Shown: piece by piece, positions 8,944 through 19,241 of the stretch
Numbering within the stretch: the first letter of the stretch is position 1
Layout of the letters: the number at the start of each line of letters is the position of its first letter
Assembly: GCF_013466605.1 (NCBI RefSeq)
Contig: NZ_CP059162.1
Coordinates: 620,001 to 684,000 of the forward strand
Length of the DNA: 64,000 bases
Source of the DNA: Pseudomonas chlororaphis subsp. aurantiaca
GTDB lineage: Bacteria > Pseudomonadota > Gammaproteobacteria > Pseudomonadales > Pseudomonadaceae
Direction of reading: 5' to 3'
Made by a program: the position numbers and the translations under genes
Notes under the pieces: generated by a model
Databases searched by the model: none
Seen by the model: only the letters and a program-made list of their open reading frames with translations
What the model was told of the DNA's origin: nothing

Positions 8944-9555
8944 ATGCTGCTGATGCTTTACCTGATTGCCATTACCGCCGAAGCCATGACTGGCGCCTTG
9001 TCCGCCGGTCGTCGTGGCATGGACTGGTTCGGGGTGGTGTTGATCGCCTGCGTCACGGCCCTGGGCGGCGGTTCGGTGCGTGATGTGCTGCTGGGGCATT
9101 ACCCGCTGACCTGGGTCAAGCATCCGGAATACCTGGTGCTGACCTCGGTCGCGGCCCTGGTGACCATCTTTATCGCGCCCTTGATGCGCCACCTGCGTTC
9201 GCTGTTTCTGGTGCTCGACGCCGTGGGGCTGGTGGCGTTCACCCTGATCGGTTGCATGACCGCCCTGGAAATGGGCCATGGCATGGTGGTGGCATCGGTC
9301 AGCGGGGTGATTACCGGGGTGTTCGGCGGCATCCTGCGGGACATCTTCTGCAACGATATTCCGCTGATCTTCCGTCGCGAGCTGTATGCCAGCGTCTCGT
9401 TCGCTGCGGCCTGGTGCTACATGCTCTGCATCCATCTGCAATTGCCCGGCGAGCAGTCGATCCTCATCACCCTGTTCGGCGGTTTCCTACTGCGCTTGCT
9501 GGCGATCCGTTTTCGCTGGGAAATGCCCAAGTTCGTCTACAACGACGAGCAGTGA
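8944..9555 (+). CDS. Trimeric intracellular cation (TRIC)-type channel family protein
   Basis: A 203-residue integral membrane protein of the UPF0126/YadS/YicG family, whose members are bacterial relatives of TRIC channels. Two related halves each carry the glycine-rich family motif, GGGSVRDVLLG near residue 42 and GVFGGILRDIFC near residue 120. About seven hydrophobic segments are visible. It starts at ATG 8944 after AAGGACC. Its last 19 bp overlap the end of the convergent queG. Which ion it conducts is not known from sequence. Confidence 0.85.
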   Translation: MLLMLYLIAITAEAMTGALSAGRRGMDWFGVVLIACVTALGGGSVRDVLLGHYPLTWVKHPEYLVLTSVAALVTIFIAPLMRHLRSLFLVLDAVGLVAFTLIGCMTALEMGHGMVVASVSGVITGVFGGILRDIFCNDIPLIFRRELYASVSFAAAWCYMLCIHLQLPGEQSILITLFGGFLLRLLAIRFRWEMPKFVYNDEQ

Positions 9556-10616
9556 CGGCTGGCGTGCTGTTTCAGCGCCCATTCCACGTGTTCGCGTACC
9601 AGCTCTGACGGGTAATCCCGCCGAGCCTTCAGGGCTTCCAGCACCGGAATGCTCGACGGCGCGTTACCCAGCCCCACCGCCAGGTTGCGCAGCCAGCGCT
9701 CATAGCCGGCGCGGCGCAGCGGCGAGCCTTCGGTGCTGCTGAGAAACTTGTCCTCGTCCCACATGAACAACTCGGCCAGCTCGGCATTGTCGAGGTTGTG
9801 CCGTGGCTTGAAGTCGTCTTCGCCGGAAGGGCGGGCGAAGCGGTTCCACGGACAGACGATCTGGCAGTCGTCGCAGCCGAACACCCGATTGCCGATCAGT
9901 GGGCGCAGGTCTTCGGGAATGGCGTTTTTCAGTTCGATGGTCAGGTACGAAATGCAGCGCCGGGCGTCCAGTACATAAGGGCCGACGAAGGCCTTGGTCG
10001 GGCAGATGTCCAGGCACGCCGTGCAGCGGCCGCAGTGTTCGGTGGCGTGGGGCTCGTCCACCGGCAATGGCAGGTCGACGAACAGTTCGCTGAGGAAGAA
10101 ATAGCTGCCAGCCTTGCGGTTGAGTACCAGGGTGTTCTTGCCGATCCAGCCGAGCCCGGCCTGTTCGGCGATGGCTTTTTCCAGCACCGGGGCGCTGTCG
10201 ACGAAGGCGCGATAGCCGAACGGGCCGATTTCCTTCTGGATGCGCTCGGCCAGTTGCTGCACGCGCTTGCGGATCAGCTTGTGATAGTCGCGGCCCAGGG
10301 CGTAGCGCGAGACGTAGGCTTTTTCCGGTTGGGCCAGGCGCTGCGCCATCTGGGTGTCTCCGGGCAGGTAATCCATGCGCAGGGACACCACGCGCAGGGT
10401 GCCGGGCACCAGTTCGTCCGGGTGGGAGCGTTTGCTGCCGTGGGCGCCCATGTAGTCCATTTCGCCGTGGTAGCCCGCTTCGAGCCAGCGCTGCAGGTGC
10501 TGCTCATGCTCGGCCAGGTCCAGGCCGCTGATGCCAACTTGCTGAAAGCCCAGCTCGCGGCCCCAATCCTTGATCGATTGGGCGAGGGCGGGCAGATCGG
10601 TGGTAATGGCAGGCAT
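9537..10616 (-). CDS. queG: Epoxyqueuosine reductase QueG
   Basis: Cobalamin-dependent, iron-sulfur enzyme that reduces epoxyqueuosine to queuosine in the wobble position of GUN-anticodon tRNAs. The 359-residue protein has an N-terminal cobalamin-binding region (with the HGEMDYMGAH block) and a ferredoxin-like part with two 4Fe-4S clusters: CGRCTACLDICP and GCDDCQIVCPWN. A HEAT-like tail near the C-terminus ends ...HVEWALKQHASRH. I chose the ATG at 10616 (MPAITTDLPALAQSIKDWG); an open frame extends 27 codons further but without similarity. It is divergent from nnr, with 63 bp between the starts. Confidence 0.93.
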   Translation of the reverse strand: MPAITTDLPALAQSIKDWGRELGFQQVGISGLDLAEHEQHLQRWLEAGYHGEMDYMGAHGSKRSHPDELVPGTLRVVSLRMDYLPGDTQMAQRLAQPEKAYVSRYALGRDYHKLIRKRVQQLAERIQKEIGPFGYRAFVDSAPVLEKAIAEQAGLGWIGKNTLVLNRKAGSYFFLSELFVDLPLPVDEPHATEHCGRCTACLDICPTKAFVGPYVLDARRCISYLTIELKNAIPEDLRPLIGNRVFGCDDCQIVCPWNRFARPSGEDDFKPRHNLDNAELAELFMWDEDKFLSSTEGSPLRRAGYERWLRNLAVGLGNAPSSIPVLEALKARRDYPSELVREHVEWALKQHASRHCSSL

Positions 10617-10679
10617 GAGGCGAGAGAAACCGGGGCTGAGGTGCGTATAATTCTGCCAGACATCGGAGCCCGAAGACGC

Positions 10680-11540
10680 ATGCCGCAGACAAAACACCCT
10701 TTACCCGACATTCAGTTGCTGACGCCTGGCACATTGCCGCGGCTGGCTGCCCGTGCGCCAAGCGCCCATAAAGGTCAGTTCGGGCACCTGTTGCTGATCG
10801 GCGGCGATCGCGGTTTTGGCGGCGCGGCGCTGCTCTGCGCCGAGAGCGCCTTGCGCAGCGGTGCCGGGATGGTTTCGCTGGCGACTCGTAGCGAACATGT
10901 GCCAGCTGCTCTGGCCCGGATTCCGGAGGTCATGACCCTGGGCGCGGATTCGGCCAACCAGTTGATGGGCTTGCTGGAGCAGGCCTCGATCATCGTGGCC
11001 GGCCCTGGGCTGGGGCAGGCGGCCTGGGGGCGCAGCCTTTTATCTGCCGCCGCCAATGCGCCGCGGCCCCAGGTCTGGGATGCCGATGCGCTCAATCTGT
11101 TGGCCAAGGGCGGTTTGGCCCTGCCGCCGGGTAGCGTGATCACCCCGCATCCGGGGGAAGCCGCGCGGCTGTTGGGGATCTCCACCGCGCAGGTGCAGGC
11201 GGATCGCCCGGCTGCCGCTCGGGCGCTGAGCAAAAAATATACAGCTGTGACCATCCTGAAGGGCGCCGGAAGCCTGGTTGCCAGCCCTGATGGCCGCTTG
11301 GCCCGCTGCGACCGCGGGCATCCAGCCATGGCCACGGCGGGACTGGGGGATGTGTTGGCCGGTCTGGTCGGGGCGCTGCTGGCCCAGGGGATGTCGGCGT
11401 TCGATAGCGCTTGCCTGGCGGTCTGGCTGCATGCCGTCGCGGGCGAGCATCAAGGTAAATTGGGCCGGGGGCTGGCGGCCAGCGATCTGATCCCGGTCAT
11501 TCGTCAGTTGCTGGAGGAGCAATCACCGTGTCTGAAATAA
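10680..11540 (+). CDS. nnr: ADP-dependent NAD(P)H-hydrate dehydratase (dehydratase domain only)
   Basis: Metabolite-repair enzyme that converts damaged (S)-NAD(P)H hydrate back to NAD(P)H. The 286-residue protein corresponds to the C-terminal, ribokinase-like half of the bifunctional Nnr/YjeF: HKGQFGHLLLIGGDRGFGGA at the start, VVAGPGLGQ, ITPHPGEAARLL, and the nucleotide-binding ATAGLGDVLAGLV. The N-terminal epimerase domain of the fusion form is absent, so the epimerase would have to be a separate gene elsewhere. It starts at ATG 10680, with GGAG about 11 nt upstream. The next gene, tsaE, begins inside its last codons. Confidence 0.92.
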   Translation: MPQTKHPLPDIQLLTPGTLPRLAARAPSAHKGQFGHLLLIGGDRGFGGAALLCAESALRSGAGMVSLATRSEHVPAALARIPEVMTLGADSANQLMGLLEQASIIVAGPGLGQAAWGRSLLSAAANAPRPQVWDADALNLLAKGGLALPPGSVITPHPGEAARLLGISTAQVQADRPAAARALSKKYTAVTILKGAGSLVASPDGRLARCDRGHPAMATAGLGDVLAGLVGALLAQGMSAFDSACLAVWLHAVAGEHQGKLGRGLAASDLIPVIRQLLEEQSPCLK

Positions 11541-11998
11541 CCCTGTATCTGGCAGACGAAGACGCCATGATCGCCTTTGGCGCGCGCCTGGCGCAGGTCA
11601 CTCAAGGGGTGGGTGTGATCTTTCTGGAAGGCGATCTGGGGGCGGGGAAAACCACACTGTCCCGGGGCCTCATCCGTGGCCTGGGACATGCCGGCGCGGT
11701 GAAAAGTCCGACCTTTACCCTGGTCGAGCCCTACGAGATCGGCGATGTGCGGGCCTTCCACTTCGATCTTTATCGCCTGGTCGATCCTGAGGAGCTGGAG
11801 TTTCTCGGCATCCGCGATTACCTGGAGGGTGATGCACTGTGTCTGATCGAGTGGCCCCAGCGTGGTGCGGGCTTTTTGCCAAAGCCGGACCTGACCATTA
11901 CCATTAGCCCGCATAACAGCGGGCGTTCCCTGCATTTGTTGTCGCAAGGCTCGCGTGGCGAGGCCTGGTGTGCCGCTTTGGCGTTGGAATTCAAATAA
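11528..11998 (+). CDS. tsaE: tRNA threonylcarbamoyladenosine biosynthesis ATPase TsaE
   Basis: P-loop ATPase that works with TsaB and TsaD to make t6A at position 37 of ANN-decoding tRNAs. The 156-residue protein has the Walker A motif GDLGAGKTTL, the block GAVKSPTFTLVEPY, and the Walker B-like FDLYRL. The start is a GTG (11528) with a strong GGAGGAG site located inside the end of nnr, so the two genes are translationally coupled. The next gene, amiB, follows within 15 bp. This tsaE-amiB-mutL-miaA-hfq order is the classic gammaproteobacterial cluster. Confidence 0.96.
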   Translation: MSEITLYLADEDAMIAFGARLAQVTQGVGVIFLEGDLGAGKTTLSRGLIRGLGHAGAVKSPTFTLVEPYEIGDVRAFHFDLYRLVDPEELEFLGIRDYLEGDALCLIEWPQRGAGFLPKPDLTITISPHNSGRSLHLLSQGSRGEAWCAALALEFK

Positions 11999-12013
11999 TT
12001 GATGGGGTTAGGT

Positions 12014-13429
12014 ATGCGCATTCGCGCGTTGGTTGCTGTCGTAGGACTGTTGCTTACGGCATTGGCCGTCGACGCTCTGGCCGCTACACAGGTCCGCAGC
12101 GTTCGCCTGTGGCGGGCACCGGATAACACTCGACTGGTATTTGACTTGTCCGGTCCGGTCCAGCACAGCGTCTTCACCCTGACGGCCCCTGATCGTCTGG
12201 TGATCGATATCAACGGTGCGACCCTCGGCGGGCCGTTGAATGTCTCCACGGCGAATACGCCGATTACCGCCATGCGTTCGGCCCAGCGCACTCCCACCGA
12301 CCTGCGGGTGGTCGTCGACCTGAAAAAGGCCGTCACCCCCAAGAGTTTTACCCTGACGCCCAATGCCCAATACGGCAATCGCCTGGTGGTCGACCTGTTC
12401 GATAACCCGGCGGACGCCGCGCCGACGCCGCCACCGGCACCGAATGTCGCGACCGTGCCGGCAGTCCCGGTAACGCCGACCAAGCCTGAGATCAAGCTGC
12501 CGCCGGCCCCGGCCGGCAAACGCGATATCGTCGTGGTCATCGATGCCGGTCACGGTGGCGAGGACCCGGGTGCCTCCGGCTCTCGCGGCCAGCACGAAAA
12601 AGACGTGGTACTGGCCATCGCCCGCGAGCTGCAGCGCCAGATCAATGGCCTCAAGGGCTTCCGCGCCGAGCTGACCCGTACCGGCGACTACTTCATTCCG
12701 TTGCGCGGTCGTACCGAGATCGCCCGCAAGAAAGGCGCCGACCTGTTTGTCTCGATCCACGCCGACGCGGCACCGTCCCGCGCGGCCTTCGGGGCTTCGG
12801 TGTTCGCGCTCTCCGACCGCGGCGCCACGTCCGAGACGGCCCGTTGGCTGGCGGACAGCGAAAACCGTTCCGACCTGATCGGCGGGGCCGGCAACGTCAG
12901 CCTCGATGACAAGGACCGGATGCTCGCCGGCGTATTGCTGGATCTGTCCATGACGGCCTCGCTGACTTCCAGTCTGAACGTCGGCCAGAAAGTGCTCAGC
13001 AACATCGGCCGGGTCACCCCGCTGCACAAACAGCGCGTCGAGCAGGCCGGGTTCATGGTGCTCAAGTCTCCGGACATTCCGTCGATCCTGGTGGAAACCG
13101 GCTTTATCTCCAATGCCAACGAAGCCTCCAAGCTGGCCACCGTCAGCCACCAGCAGGCACTGGCGCGTTCCATCAGCAGCGGCGTGCGGCAGTTCTTCCA
13201 GCAGAACCCGCCGCCGGGCACCTACATCGCCTGGCTGCGTGATTCCGGGAAGATCGCCCAGGGGCCGCGCGACCATCGCGTGAGCCCGGGCGAAACCCTG
13301 GCGATGATCGCCGTGCGTTATCAGGTTTCCGCCGCCACCCTGCGCAGCGCCAACAACCTGAGCAGCGATGAGCTGAAAATCGGTCAGACCCTGACCATCC
13401 CGGGTACAGAACTGGCGGCCAAGGAATGA
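12014..13429 (+). CDS. amiB: N-acetylmuramoyl-L-alanine amidase AmiB
   Basis: Periplasmic zinc amidase that splits septal peptidoglycan during cell separation. Domains in order: a signal peptide ([20 protein letters not shown], cleavage near ALA-A), an AMIN septal-targeting domain (about 25-125), a Pro-rich linker, an amidase_3 domain with the metal ligand motifs [13 protein letters not shown] and SIHADA and the glutamate in [10 protein letters not shown], and a C-terminal LysM peptidoglycan-binding repeat. The start is uncertain: ATG 12014 gives the best signal peptide, while ATG 12002 would add MGLG. Its stop overlaps the mutL start by 4 bp. Confidence 0.94.
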   Translation: MRIRALVAVVGLLLTALAVDALAATQVRSVRLWRAPDNTRLVFDLSGPVQHSVFTLTAPDRLVIDINGATLGGPLNVSTANTPITAMRSAQRTPTDLRVVVDLKKAVTPKSFTLTPNAQYGNRLVVDLFDNPADAAPTPPPAPNVATVPAVPVTPTKPEIKLPPAPAGKRDIVVVIDAGHGGEDPGASGSRGQHEKDVVLAIARELQRQINGLKGFRAELTRTGDYFIPLRGRTEIARKKGADLFVSIHADAAPSRAAFGASVFALSDRGATSETARWLADSENRSDLIGGAGNVSLDDKDRMLAGVLLDLSMTASLTSSLNVGQKVLSNIGRVTPLHKQRVEQAGFMVLKSPDIPSILVETGFISNANEASKLATVSHQQALARSISSGVRQFFQQNPPPGTYIAWLRDSGKIAQGPRDHRVSPGETLAMIAVRYQVSAATLRSANNLSSDELKIGQTLTIPGTELAAKE

Positions 13430-15336
13430 ATGACGCAGTCATCAGCAGCGCCCGCATCGAGCTGCTCAGCCCACGGCTGGCGAACCAGATTGCCGCCGGT
13501 GAGGTGGTCGAGCGTCCGGCATCGGTGATCAAGGAGTTGCTGGAGAACAGCCTGGACTCCGGCGCCAAGCGCATCGATGTGGACGTCGAGCAGGCGGGCG
13601 TCAAACTGCTGCGGGTGCGCGACGACGGTAGCGGCATCTCCGCGGACGATCTGCCGCTGGCCCTGGCGCGCCACGCCACCAGCAAGATTCGCAACCTCGA
13701 GGATCTGGAACAGGTCATGAGCCTGGGCTTTCGGGGTGAGGCGCTGGCCTCCATCAGCTCGGTCGCCCGCTTGACCCTGACTTCCCGCACCCGCGAGGCC
13801 GATCAGGCCTGGCAGGTGGAAACCGAAGGCCGCGACATGGCGCCACGCGTGCAGCCGGCGGCGCACCCGGTCGGTACCTCGGTGGAGGTCCGCGACCTGT
13901 TCTTCAACACCCCGGCCCGGCGCAAGTTTCTCAAGGCCGAGAAAACCGAATTCGATCACCTGCAGGAAGTGATCAAGCGCCTGGCGCTGGCGCGTTTCGA
14001 TGTCGCGTTTCACCTGCGCCACAACGGTAAAAGCGTCCTCAGCCTGCATGAAGCCAGCGATGATGTGGCGCGTGCGCGGCGGGTGGCGGCGGTGTGCGGT
14101 TCGGGCTTTCTCGAGCAGGCGCTGCCGATCGAGGTCGAGCGTAATGGCCTGCATCTGTGGGGCTGGGTAGGCTTGCCGACTTTTTCCCGCAGCCAGGCGG
14201 ACCTGCAGTATTTCTACGTCAACGGCCGCGCGGTGCGCGACAAGCTGGTGGCTCACGCGGTGCGCCAGGCTTACCGCGACGTGCTGTTCAACGGTCGGCA
14301 TCCGACCTTTGTGCTGTTCTTCGAAGTCGACCCCGCGGTGGTCGACGTCAACGTGCACCCGACCAAACACGAAGTGCGCTTCCGTGACGGGCGCATGGTT
14401 CACGACTTCCTGTATGGCACCTTGCACCGCGCCCTGGGCGATGTCCGGCCGGAAGACCATCTGGCGGCGCCTGCAGCGGTTGCCGGCATCGTGCGGCCGA
14501 GCGGGATCGAGGCCGGCGAGTTCGGCCCCCAGGGCGAAATGCGCCTGGCGGCGAGCATGACGCTGGAGCAGCCGCAGGCCCAACCGGCCTTCAATCCGCC
14601 GGGGACGGGTTCGGGGGCGGGTTATCAGTACCAGTACACGCCGCGTCCGCAGCCAGTGTTGCCAGCGGCCGAGGCGCAGAGCGCCTATCGTGAATTCTTC
14701 GCGCCCTTGCCTGAGTCCGGGGCAGCGACCTTGCCGGACGCTCAGGGCGATATCCCGCCGCTGGGCTATGCGCTGGCGCAGCTCAAGGGCATCTATATCC
14801 TCGCGGAAAACGCCCAGGGCCTGGTGCTGGTGGACATGCACGCGGCCCACGAGCGGATCATGTACGAGCGCCTGAAGGTGGCGATGGCCAGCGAAGGCCT
14901 GAGTGGCCAACCGCTGCTGGTGCCGGAGTCGATTGCAGTCAGCCAGCGCGAAGCCGACTGCGCCGAGGAGCACGTCAGCTGGTTCCAGCGCCTGGGGTTC
15001 GAGTTGCAGCGCCTGGGCCCTGAGTCGCTGGCGATCCGGCAGATTCCGGCCCTGCTCAAGCAGGCGGAGGCCAACCGACTGGTGCATGATGTCCTGGCCG
15101 ACCTGATGGAGTACGGCACCAGCGACCGTATCCAGGCGCATCTCAACGAGTTGCTGGGCACCATGGCCTGCCACGGGGCGATCCGGGCCAATCGACGCCT
15201 GGCCCTGCCGGAAATGAACGGCTTGTTGCGCGACATGGAGAACACCGAGCGCAGCGGTCAATGCAACCATGGCCGACCGACCTGGACCCAGTTGGGCCTG
15301 GACGATCTGGACAAACTCTTCTTGCGCGGTCGTTGA
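13426..15336 (+). CDS. mutL: DNA mismatch repair protein MutL
   Basis: Couples mismatch recognition by MutS to strand removal. The 636-residue protein has an N-terminal GHKL ATPase ([32 protein letters not shown]). A flexible Pro/Gln-rich linker covers about residues 350-430, and a C-terminal dimerization domain follows. That domain contains [12 protein letters not shown] (from residue 470), matching the DQHA(X)2E(X)4E endonuclease signature except for Met in place of Gln. This fits an organism without MutH and Dam. It overlaps amiB (ATGA) and miaA (TGATG). Confidence 0.97.
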   Translation: MNDAVISSARIELLSPRLANQIAAGEVVERPASVIKELLENSLDSGAKRIDVDVEQAGVKLLRVRDDGSGISADDLPLALARHATSKIRNLEDLEQVMSLGFRGEALASISSVARLTLTSRTREADQAWQVETEGRDMAPRVQPAAHPVGTSVEVRDLFFNTPARRKFLKAEKTEFDHLQEVIKRLALARFDVAFHLRHNGKSVLSLHEASDDVARARRVAAVCGSGFLEQALPIEVERNGLHLWGWVGLPTFSRSQADLQYFYVNGRAVRDKLVAHAVRQAYRDVLFNGRHPTFVLFFEVDPAVVDVNVHPTKHEVRFRDGRMVHDFLYGTLHRALGDVRPEDHLAAPAAVAGIVRPSGIEAGEFGPQGEMRLAASMTLEQPQAQPAFNPPGTGSGAGYQYQYTPRPQPVLPAAEAQSAYREFFAPLPESGAATLPDAQGDIPPLGYALAQLKGIYILAENAQGLVLVDMHAAHERIMYERLKVAMASEGLSGQPLLVPESIAVSQREADCAEEHVSWFQRLGFELQRLGPESLAIRQIPALLKQAEANRLVHDVLADLMEYGTSDRIQAHLNELLGTMACHGAIRANRRLALPEMNGLLRDMENTERSGQCNHGRPTWTQLGLDDLDKLFLRGR

Positions 15337-16307
15337 TGAGCCAGCTTCCTCCAGCGATCTTCCTGATGGGCCCGACTGCCGCTGGCAAGACCGACCTGGC
15401 CATCGAACTCACCAAGGTTCTGCCTTGCGAGCTGATCAGTGTCGATTCGGCACTGGTCTACCGCGGCATGGACATAGGCACAGCCAAGCCGTCCAAGGAA
15501 ATCCTGGCCGAGTTTCCGCACCGCCTGATCGATATCCTCGACCCGGCCGAGAGCTATTCGGCAGCGGATTTCCGTACCGATGCGCTGGCGGCCATGGCCG
15601 ATATCACCGCGCGCGGCAAGATTCCACTGCTGGTGGGCGGCACGATGCTCTATTACAAGGCTTTGCTCGAAGGCCTGGCGGACATGCCGCCGGCCGACCC
15701 GCAGGTCCGCGCCGAGCTTGAAGAAGAGGCCGCACGCCTTGGCTGGCAGGCCCTGCACGACCAACTGGCGGCCATCGACCCCGAGTCGGCGGCGCGGATT
15801 CACCCTAATGATCCCCAGCGCCTGACCCGGGCGCTGGAAGTCTATCGGGTCAGCGGCCTGAGCATGACCGCCCACAGGCTGCGACAATCTGCGCAAAGTA
15901 CTGAAGCAGCCGCTTCGGGACGGGGACAATTGCCCTATACTGTCGCGAACTTGGCCATTGCCCCGGCAAACCGTCAGGTACTGCATGAGCGCATTGCACA
16001 AAGATTCACAATTATGTTGGAACAGGGATTCGTCGACGAGGTCGTAGCTCTGCGTTCTAGAAGTGACCTGCATGCAGGGTTGCCGTCTATACGTGCTGTA
16101 GGCTACCGACAGGTCTGGGATCATCTGGATGGCAAGCTGTCATTCGCCGAGATGCAGGAGCGCGGCATCATTGCCACGCGCCAATTGGCGAAGCGCCAGT
16201 TCACCTGGTTGCGCAGCTGGGCTGATTTACACTGGCTGGACAGCCTTGATTGCGACAATCTGCCACGCGCCTTGAAATACCTGGGAACGGTCTCCATATT
16301 GAGCTGA
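15336..16307 (+). CDS. miaA: tRNA dimethylallyltransferase MiaA
   Basis: Adds the dimethylallyl group to A37 of UNN-decoding tRNAs, the first step toward ms2i6A. The 323-residue protein has the P-loop [14 protein letters not shown], the conserved block [40 protein letters not shown], and the C-terminal [14 protein letters not shown]. It starts at ATG 15336, overlapping the mutL stop by one base. An hfq promoter probably lies inside or just after this gene. Confidence 0.97.
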   Translation: MSQLPPAIFLMGPTAAGKTDLAIELTKVLPCELISVDSALVYRGMDIGTAKPSKEILAEFPHRLIDILDPAESYSAADFRTDALAAMADITARGKIPLLVGGTMLYYKALLEGLADMPPADPQVRAELEEEAARLGWQALHDQLAAIDPESAARIHPNDPQRLTRALEVYRVSGLSMTAHRLRQSAQSTEAAASGRGQLPYTVANLAIAPANRQVLHERIAQRFTIMLEQGFVDEVVALRSRSDLHAGLPSIRAVGYRQVWDHLDGKLSFAEMQERGIIATRQLAKRQFTWLRSWADLHWLDSLDCDNLPRALKYLGTVSILS

Positions 16308-16400
16308 GTCCTTGCAATTGCCGTCTATCCTTGGGGGTGGGGCGGTTTTAGCCATCTGTTTTCTGATTTCTTATTATTGATCCTTAAAGGAGTGCGGCAC

Positions 16401-16661
16401 ATGTCAAAAGGGCATTCGCTACAAGACCCTTACTTGAATACTTTACGTAAAGAGAAAGTTGGGGTTTCCATCTATCTGGTCAACGGGATCAAGCTGCAAG
16501 GTACGATCGAGTCTTTCGACCAGTTCGTTATCCTGCTGAAGAACACCGTCAGCCAAATGGTTTACAAGCACGCTATCTCGACAGTGGTACCGGTTCGTCC
16601 AATTCGCCTGCCTAGCGCATCCGAATCCGAACAGGGTGACGCTGAGCCAGGTAACGCCTGA
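16401..16661 (+). CDS. hfq: RNA chaperone Hfq
   Basis: Hexameric Sm-like protein that pairs small RNAs with mRNAs and assists translational repression through Crc in pseudomonads. The 86-residue protein has the full Sm1 motif ([20 protein letters not shown]) and Sm2 motif ([12 protein letters not shown]), with Gln8 (GHSLQDPYL) and Tyr55-Lys56-His57 at the expected RNA contact sites. The C-terminal tail is short and acidic, as in other Pseudomonas. The ATG at 16401 follows AAAGGAG. hflX starts 12 bp after its stop, so read-through into hflXKC is likely. Confidence 0.98.
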   Translation: MSKGHSLQDPYLNTLRKEKVGVSIYLVNGIKLQGTIESFDQFVILLKNTVSQMVYKHAISTVVPVRPIRLPSASESEQGDAEPGNA

Positions 16662-16673
16662 TAGGAGTCTCCT

Positions 16674-17975
16674 TTGTTCTTTGAGCGCCACGGTGGTGGT
16701 GAGCGTGCAATTCTCGTTCACTTGGATGGTCAGGACCCTGAGGCGCGCGAAGATCCGCAGGAGTTTCAGGAGTTGGCAATATCGGCCGGCGCCGAGACCG
16801 TCGCGTTTGTTAACGTGCCGCGTCATCGGCCAACCGCCAAGTACCTGGTTGGCAGCGGCAAGGTCGAAGAATTACGCGACCTGGTCAAAGCCGAACAGGT
16901 CGATCTGGTGATTTTCAATCACATCCTCACACCCAGTCAGGAACGTAACCTCGAACGTGCTTTCGAGTGTCGCGTGATTGACCGCACGGGTCTGATTCTC
17001 GATATTTTCGCCCAGCGCGCCCGCACTCACGAAGGCAAGCTCCAGGTAGAACTGGCCCAGCTTGAGTATATGAGTACGCGTCTGGTTCGTGGCTGGACTC
17101 ACCTTGAGCGGCAGAAAGGCGGTATCGGCCTGCGTGGCCCGGGTGAAACCCAGCTCGAGACCGACCGGCGTCTTCTGCGGGTTCGCCTGCGGCAGATCAA
17201 GGCCCGGCTGGAGAAGGTCCGCAGTCAGCGCGAGCAGGCCCGTCGTGGGCGCAAGCGTGCCGATATTCCTTCGGTATCGTTGGTGGGCTACACCAACGCC
17301 GGCAAATCCACCTTGTTCAACTCCGTGACCGAGTCCGATGTATTCGCGGCCAACCAACTGTTCGCCACCCTCGATCCGACCTTGCGCCGGCTCGAGCTGG
17401 ACGATCTTGGTCCGGTCGTCTTGGCCGACACCGTGGGGTTCATTCGTCATCTGCCGCACAAACTGGTCGAGGCGTTTCGGGCTACGCTCGAAGAGTCGAG
17501 CAACTCCGACCTGCTGTTGCATGTGATCGATGCCCATGAGCCCGAGCGCATGGCCCAGATCGAACAGGTCATGGTGGTGCTCGGCGAGATTGGGGCCCAG
17601 GACTTGCCGATACTGGAGGTCTATAACAAACTCGATTTGCTCGAGGGGGTAGATCCGCAGATCCAGCGCGATGCCGATGGCAAGCCGCAGCGGGTCTGGC
17701 TGTCGGCCCGTGAGGGGCAAGGGCTGGACCTGCTCAAACAGGCCATTGCCGAGCTGCTCGGCGAGGATTTGTTCGTAGGCACCTTGCGCTTGCCGCAGCG
17801 TTTTGCTCGACTGCGAGCGCAGTTCTTCGAGTTGGGCGCAGTGCAGAAAGAAGATCACGACGAGGAAGGTGTCAGCCTGCTGGCTGTCCGCTTGCCGCGA
17901 GTCGAGCTGAATCGACTGGTAAGCCGCGAAGGCATGCAACCGCTGGAGTTCATCGAGCAACACACTTTGCAATAA
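16674..17975 (+). CDS. hflX: Ribosome-associated GTPase HflX
   Basis: GTPase that binds the 50S subunit and splits stalled ribosomes. The 433-residue protein has an N-terminal HflX-specific domain (to about residue 195), including the glycine-rich GGIGLRGPGETQLETDRR block and a coiled region, then the G domain with GYTNAGKSTLFNSV, ADTVGFI and NKLDLL. A short C-terminal domain follows. The start is TTG (16674), supported by an AGGAG site and the conserved FFERHGGGERAILVHLD beginning. It lies between hfq and hflK as in E. coli. Confidence 0.95.
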   Translation: MFFERHGGGERAILVHLDGQDPEAREDPQEFQELAISAGAETVAFVNVPRHRPTAKYLVGSGKVEELRDLVKAEQVDLVIFNHILTPSQERNLERAFECRVIDRTGLILDIFAQRARTHEGKLQVELAQLEYMSTRLVRGWTHLERQKGGIGLRGPGETQLETDRRLLRVRLRQIKARLEKVRSQREQARRGRKRADIPSVSLVGYTNAGKSTLFNSVTESDVFAANQLFATLDPTLRRLELDDLGPVVLADTVGFIRHLPHKLVEAFRATLEESSNSDLLLHVIDAHEPERMAQIEQVMVVLGEIGAQDLPILEVYNKLDLLEGVDPQIQRDADGKPQRVWLSAREGQGLDLLKQAIAELLGEDLFVGTLRLPQRFARLRAQFFELGAVQKEDHDEEGVSLLAVRLPRVELNRLVSREGMQPLEFIEQHTLQ

Positions 17976-18071
17976 AAGCCTGAGAAAGCGGTTGTGCCGC
18001 TGTAGCAGGCATTCTGTAGCATTGGTCGGCGCGCCGTGGGTGCGTCTTTGCTTTATCAGATGGAGAGCGCT

Positions 18072-19241
18072 ATGGCTTGGAATGAGCCGGGTGGCAACTC
18101 GAATAATCAGGATCCTTGGGGTGGTAAGCGCCGCAACAATGGCGACCGCAAGGGGCCACCGGATCTCGACGAGGCCTTCCGCAAGCTGCAGGAAAGCCTG
18201 AATGGGTTGTTCGGTGGTGGTAAGAAACGTGGTGACGATGGTGGCAGTTCCGGTAAGGGCGGCGGTCTCGGCCTGCTCGGTATCGGTCTGGTCGTGCTGG
18301 CGGCTGTGTGGCTGTATAGCGCGGTGTATGTCGTGGACGAGCAGGAGCAGGCCGTGGTGCTGCGCTTCGGCAAGTACTACGAGACCGTCGGCCCGGGCCT
18401 GAACATCTACTTCCCGCCGATCGATCGCAAGTACATGGAAAACGTCACGCGCGAGCGTGCCTATACCAAGCAGGGTCAAATGCTGACTGAAGACGAAAAC
18501 ATCGTCGAAGTGCCGCTGACCGTGCAGTACAAGATCAGCAACCTGCAGGACTTCGTGCTGAACGTCGATCAGCCGGAAATCAGCCTGCAGCACGCCACCG
18601 ACAGTGCCCTGCGCCACGTAGTGGGTTCCACCGCGATGGACCAGGTGCTGACCGAAGGCCGTGAATTGATGGCCAGCGAGATCAAGGAGCGTCTGCAACG
18701 TTTCCTCGACACCTATCGCACCGGTATCACCGTTACCCAGGTGAACGTACAGAGCGCAGCGGCACCGCGTGAAGTGCAGGAAGCCTTCGATGACGTGATC
18801 CGCGCTCGTGAAGACGAGCAGCGTTCGCGCAACCAGGCTGAAACCTATGCCAACGGTGTCGTGCCGGAAGCCCGTGGTCAGGCCCAGCGCATCATCGAGG
18901 ATGCCAATGGTTATCGCGATGAAGTGGTTTCCCGCGCCAAGGGTGAGGCCGATCGCTTCACCAAGCTGGTGGCCGAGTACCGCAAGGCGCCTGAAGTCAC
19001 CCGTCAGCGCCTGTACCTGGATACCATGCAGGAAGTCTTCAGCAATACCAGCAAGGTTCTCGTGACCGGCAACAAGAACGGCCAGAGCAATCTGCTGTAC
19101 CTGCCGCTGGATAAAATGGTCGAGAGTGGCCGCAGCACCAGTGCTCCGGTGACTGGCGCAGCAGCCAGCAGCAACGAAGCGAATGCGCGTGCGGCAGCTG
19201 ATCTGCAGCAACAGCAAGCGCGTACCAGGGAGAGTCGCTGA
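18072..19241 (+). CDS. hflK: FtsH protease modulator HflK
   Basis: SPFH/prohibitin-family membrane protein that, with HflC, forms a large periplasmic cage around the FtsH protease and modulates it. The 389-residue protein has a Gly/Asn-rich cytoplasmic N-terminus (MAWNEPGGNSNNQDPWGGK), one membrane span near residues 73-92, and an SPFH domain beginning VYVVDEQEQAVVLRFGKYYE. A long coiled-coil region near 240-320 follows. I chose the ATG at 18072 (GGAGAG five bases upstream); the ATG at 18060 is an alternative. Its stop overlaps the hflC start. Confidence 0.95.
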   Translation: MAWNEPGGNSNNQDPWGGKRRNNGDRKGPPDLDEAFRKLQESLNGLFGGGKKRGDDGGSSGKGGGLGLLGIGLVVLAAVWLYSAVYVVDEQEQAVVLRFGKYYETVGPGLNIYFPPIDRKYMENVTRERAYTKQGQMLTEDENIVEVPLTVQYKISNLQDFVLNVDQPEISLQHATDSALRHVVGSTAMDQVLTEGRELMASEIKERLQRFLDTYRTGITVTQVNVQSAAAPREVQEAFDDVIRAREDEQRSRNQAETYANGVVPEARGQAQRIIEDANGYRDEVVSRAKGEADRFTKLVAEYRKAPEVTRQRLYLDTMQEVFSNTSKVLVTGNKNGQSNLLYLPLDKMVESGRSTSAPVTGAAASSNEANARAAADLQQQQARTRESR

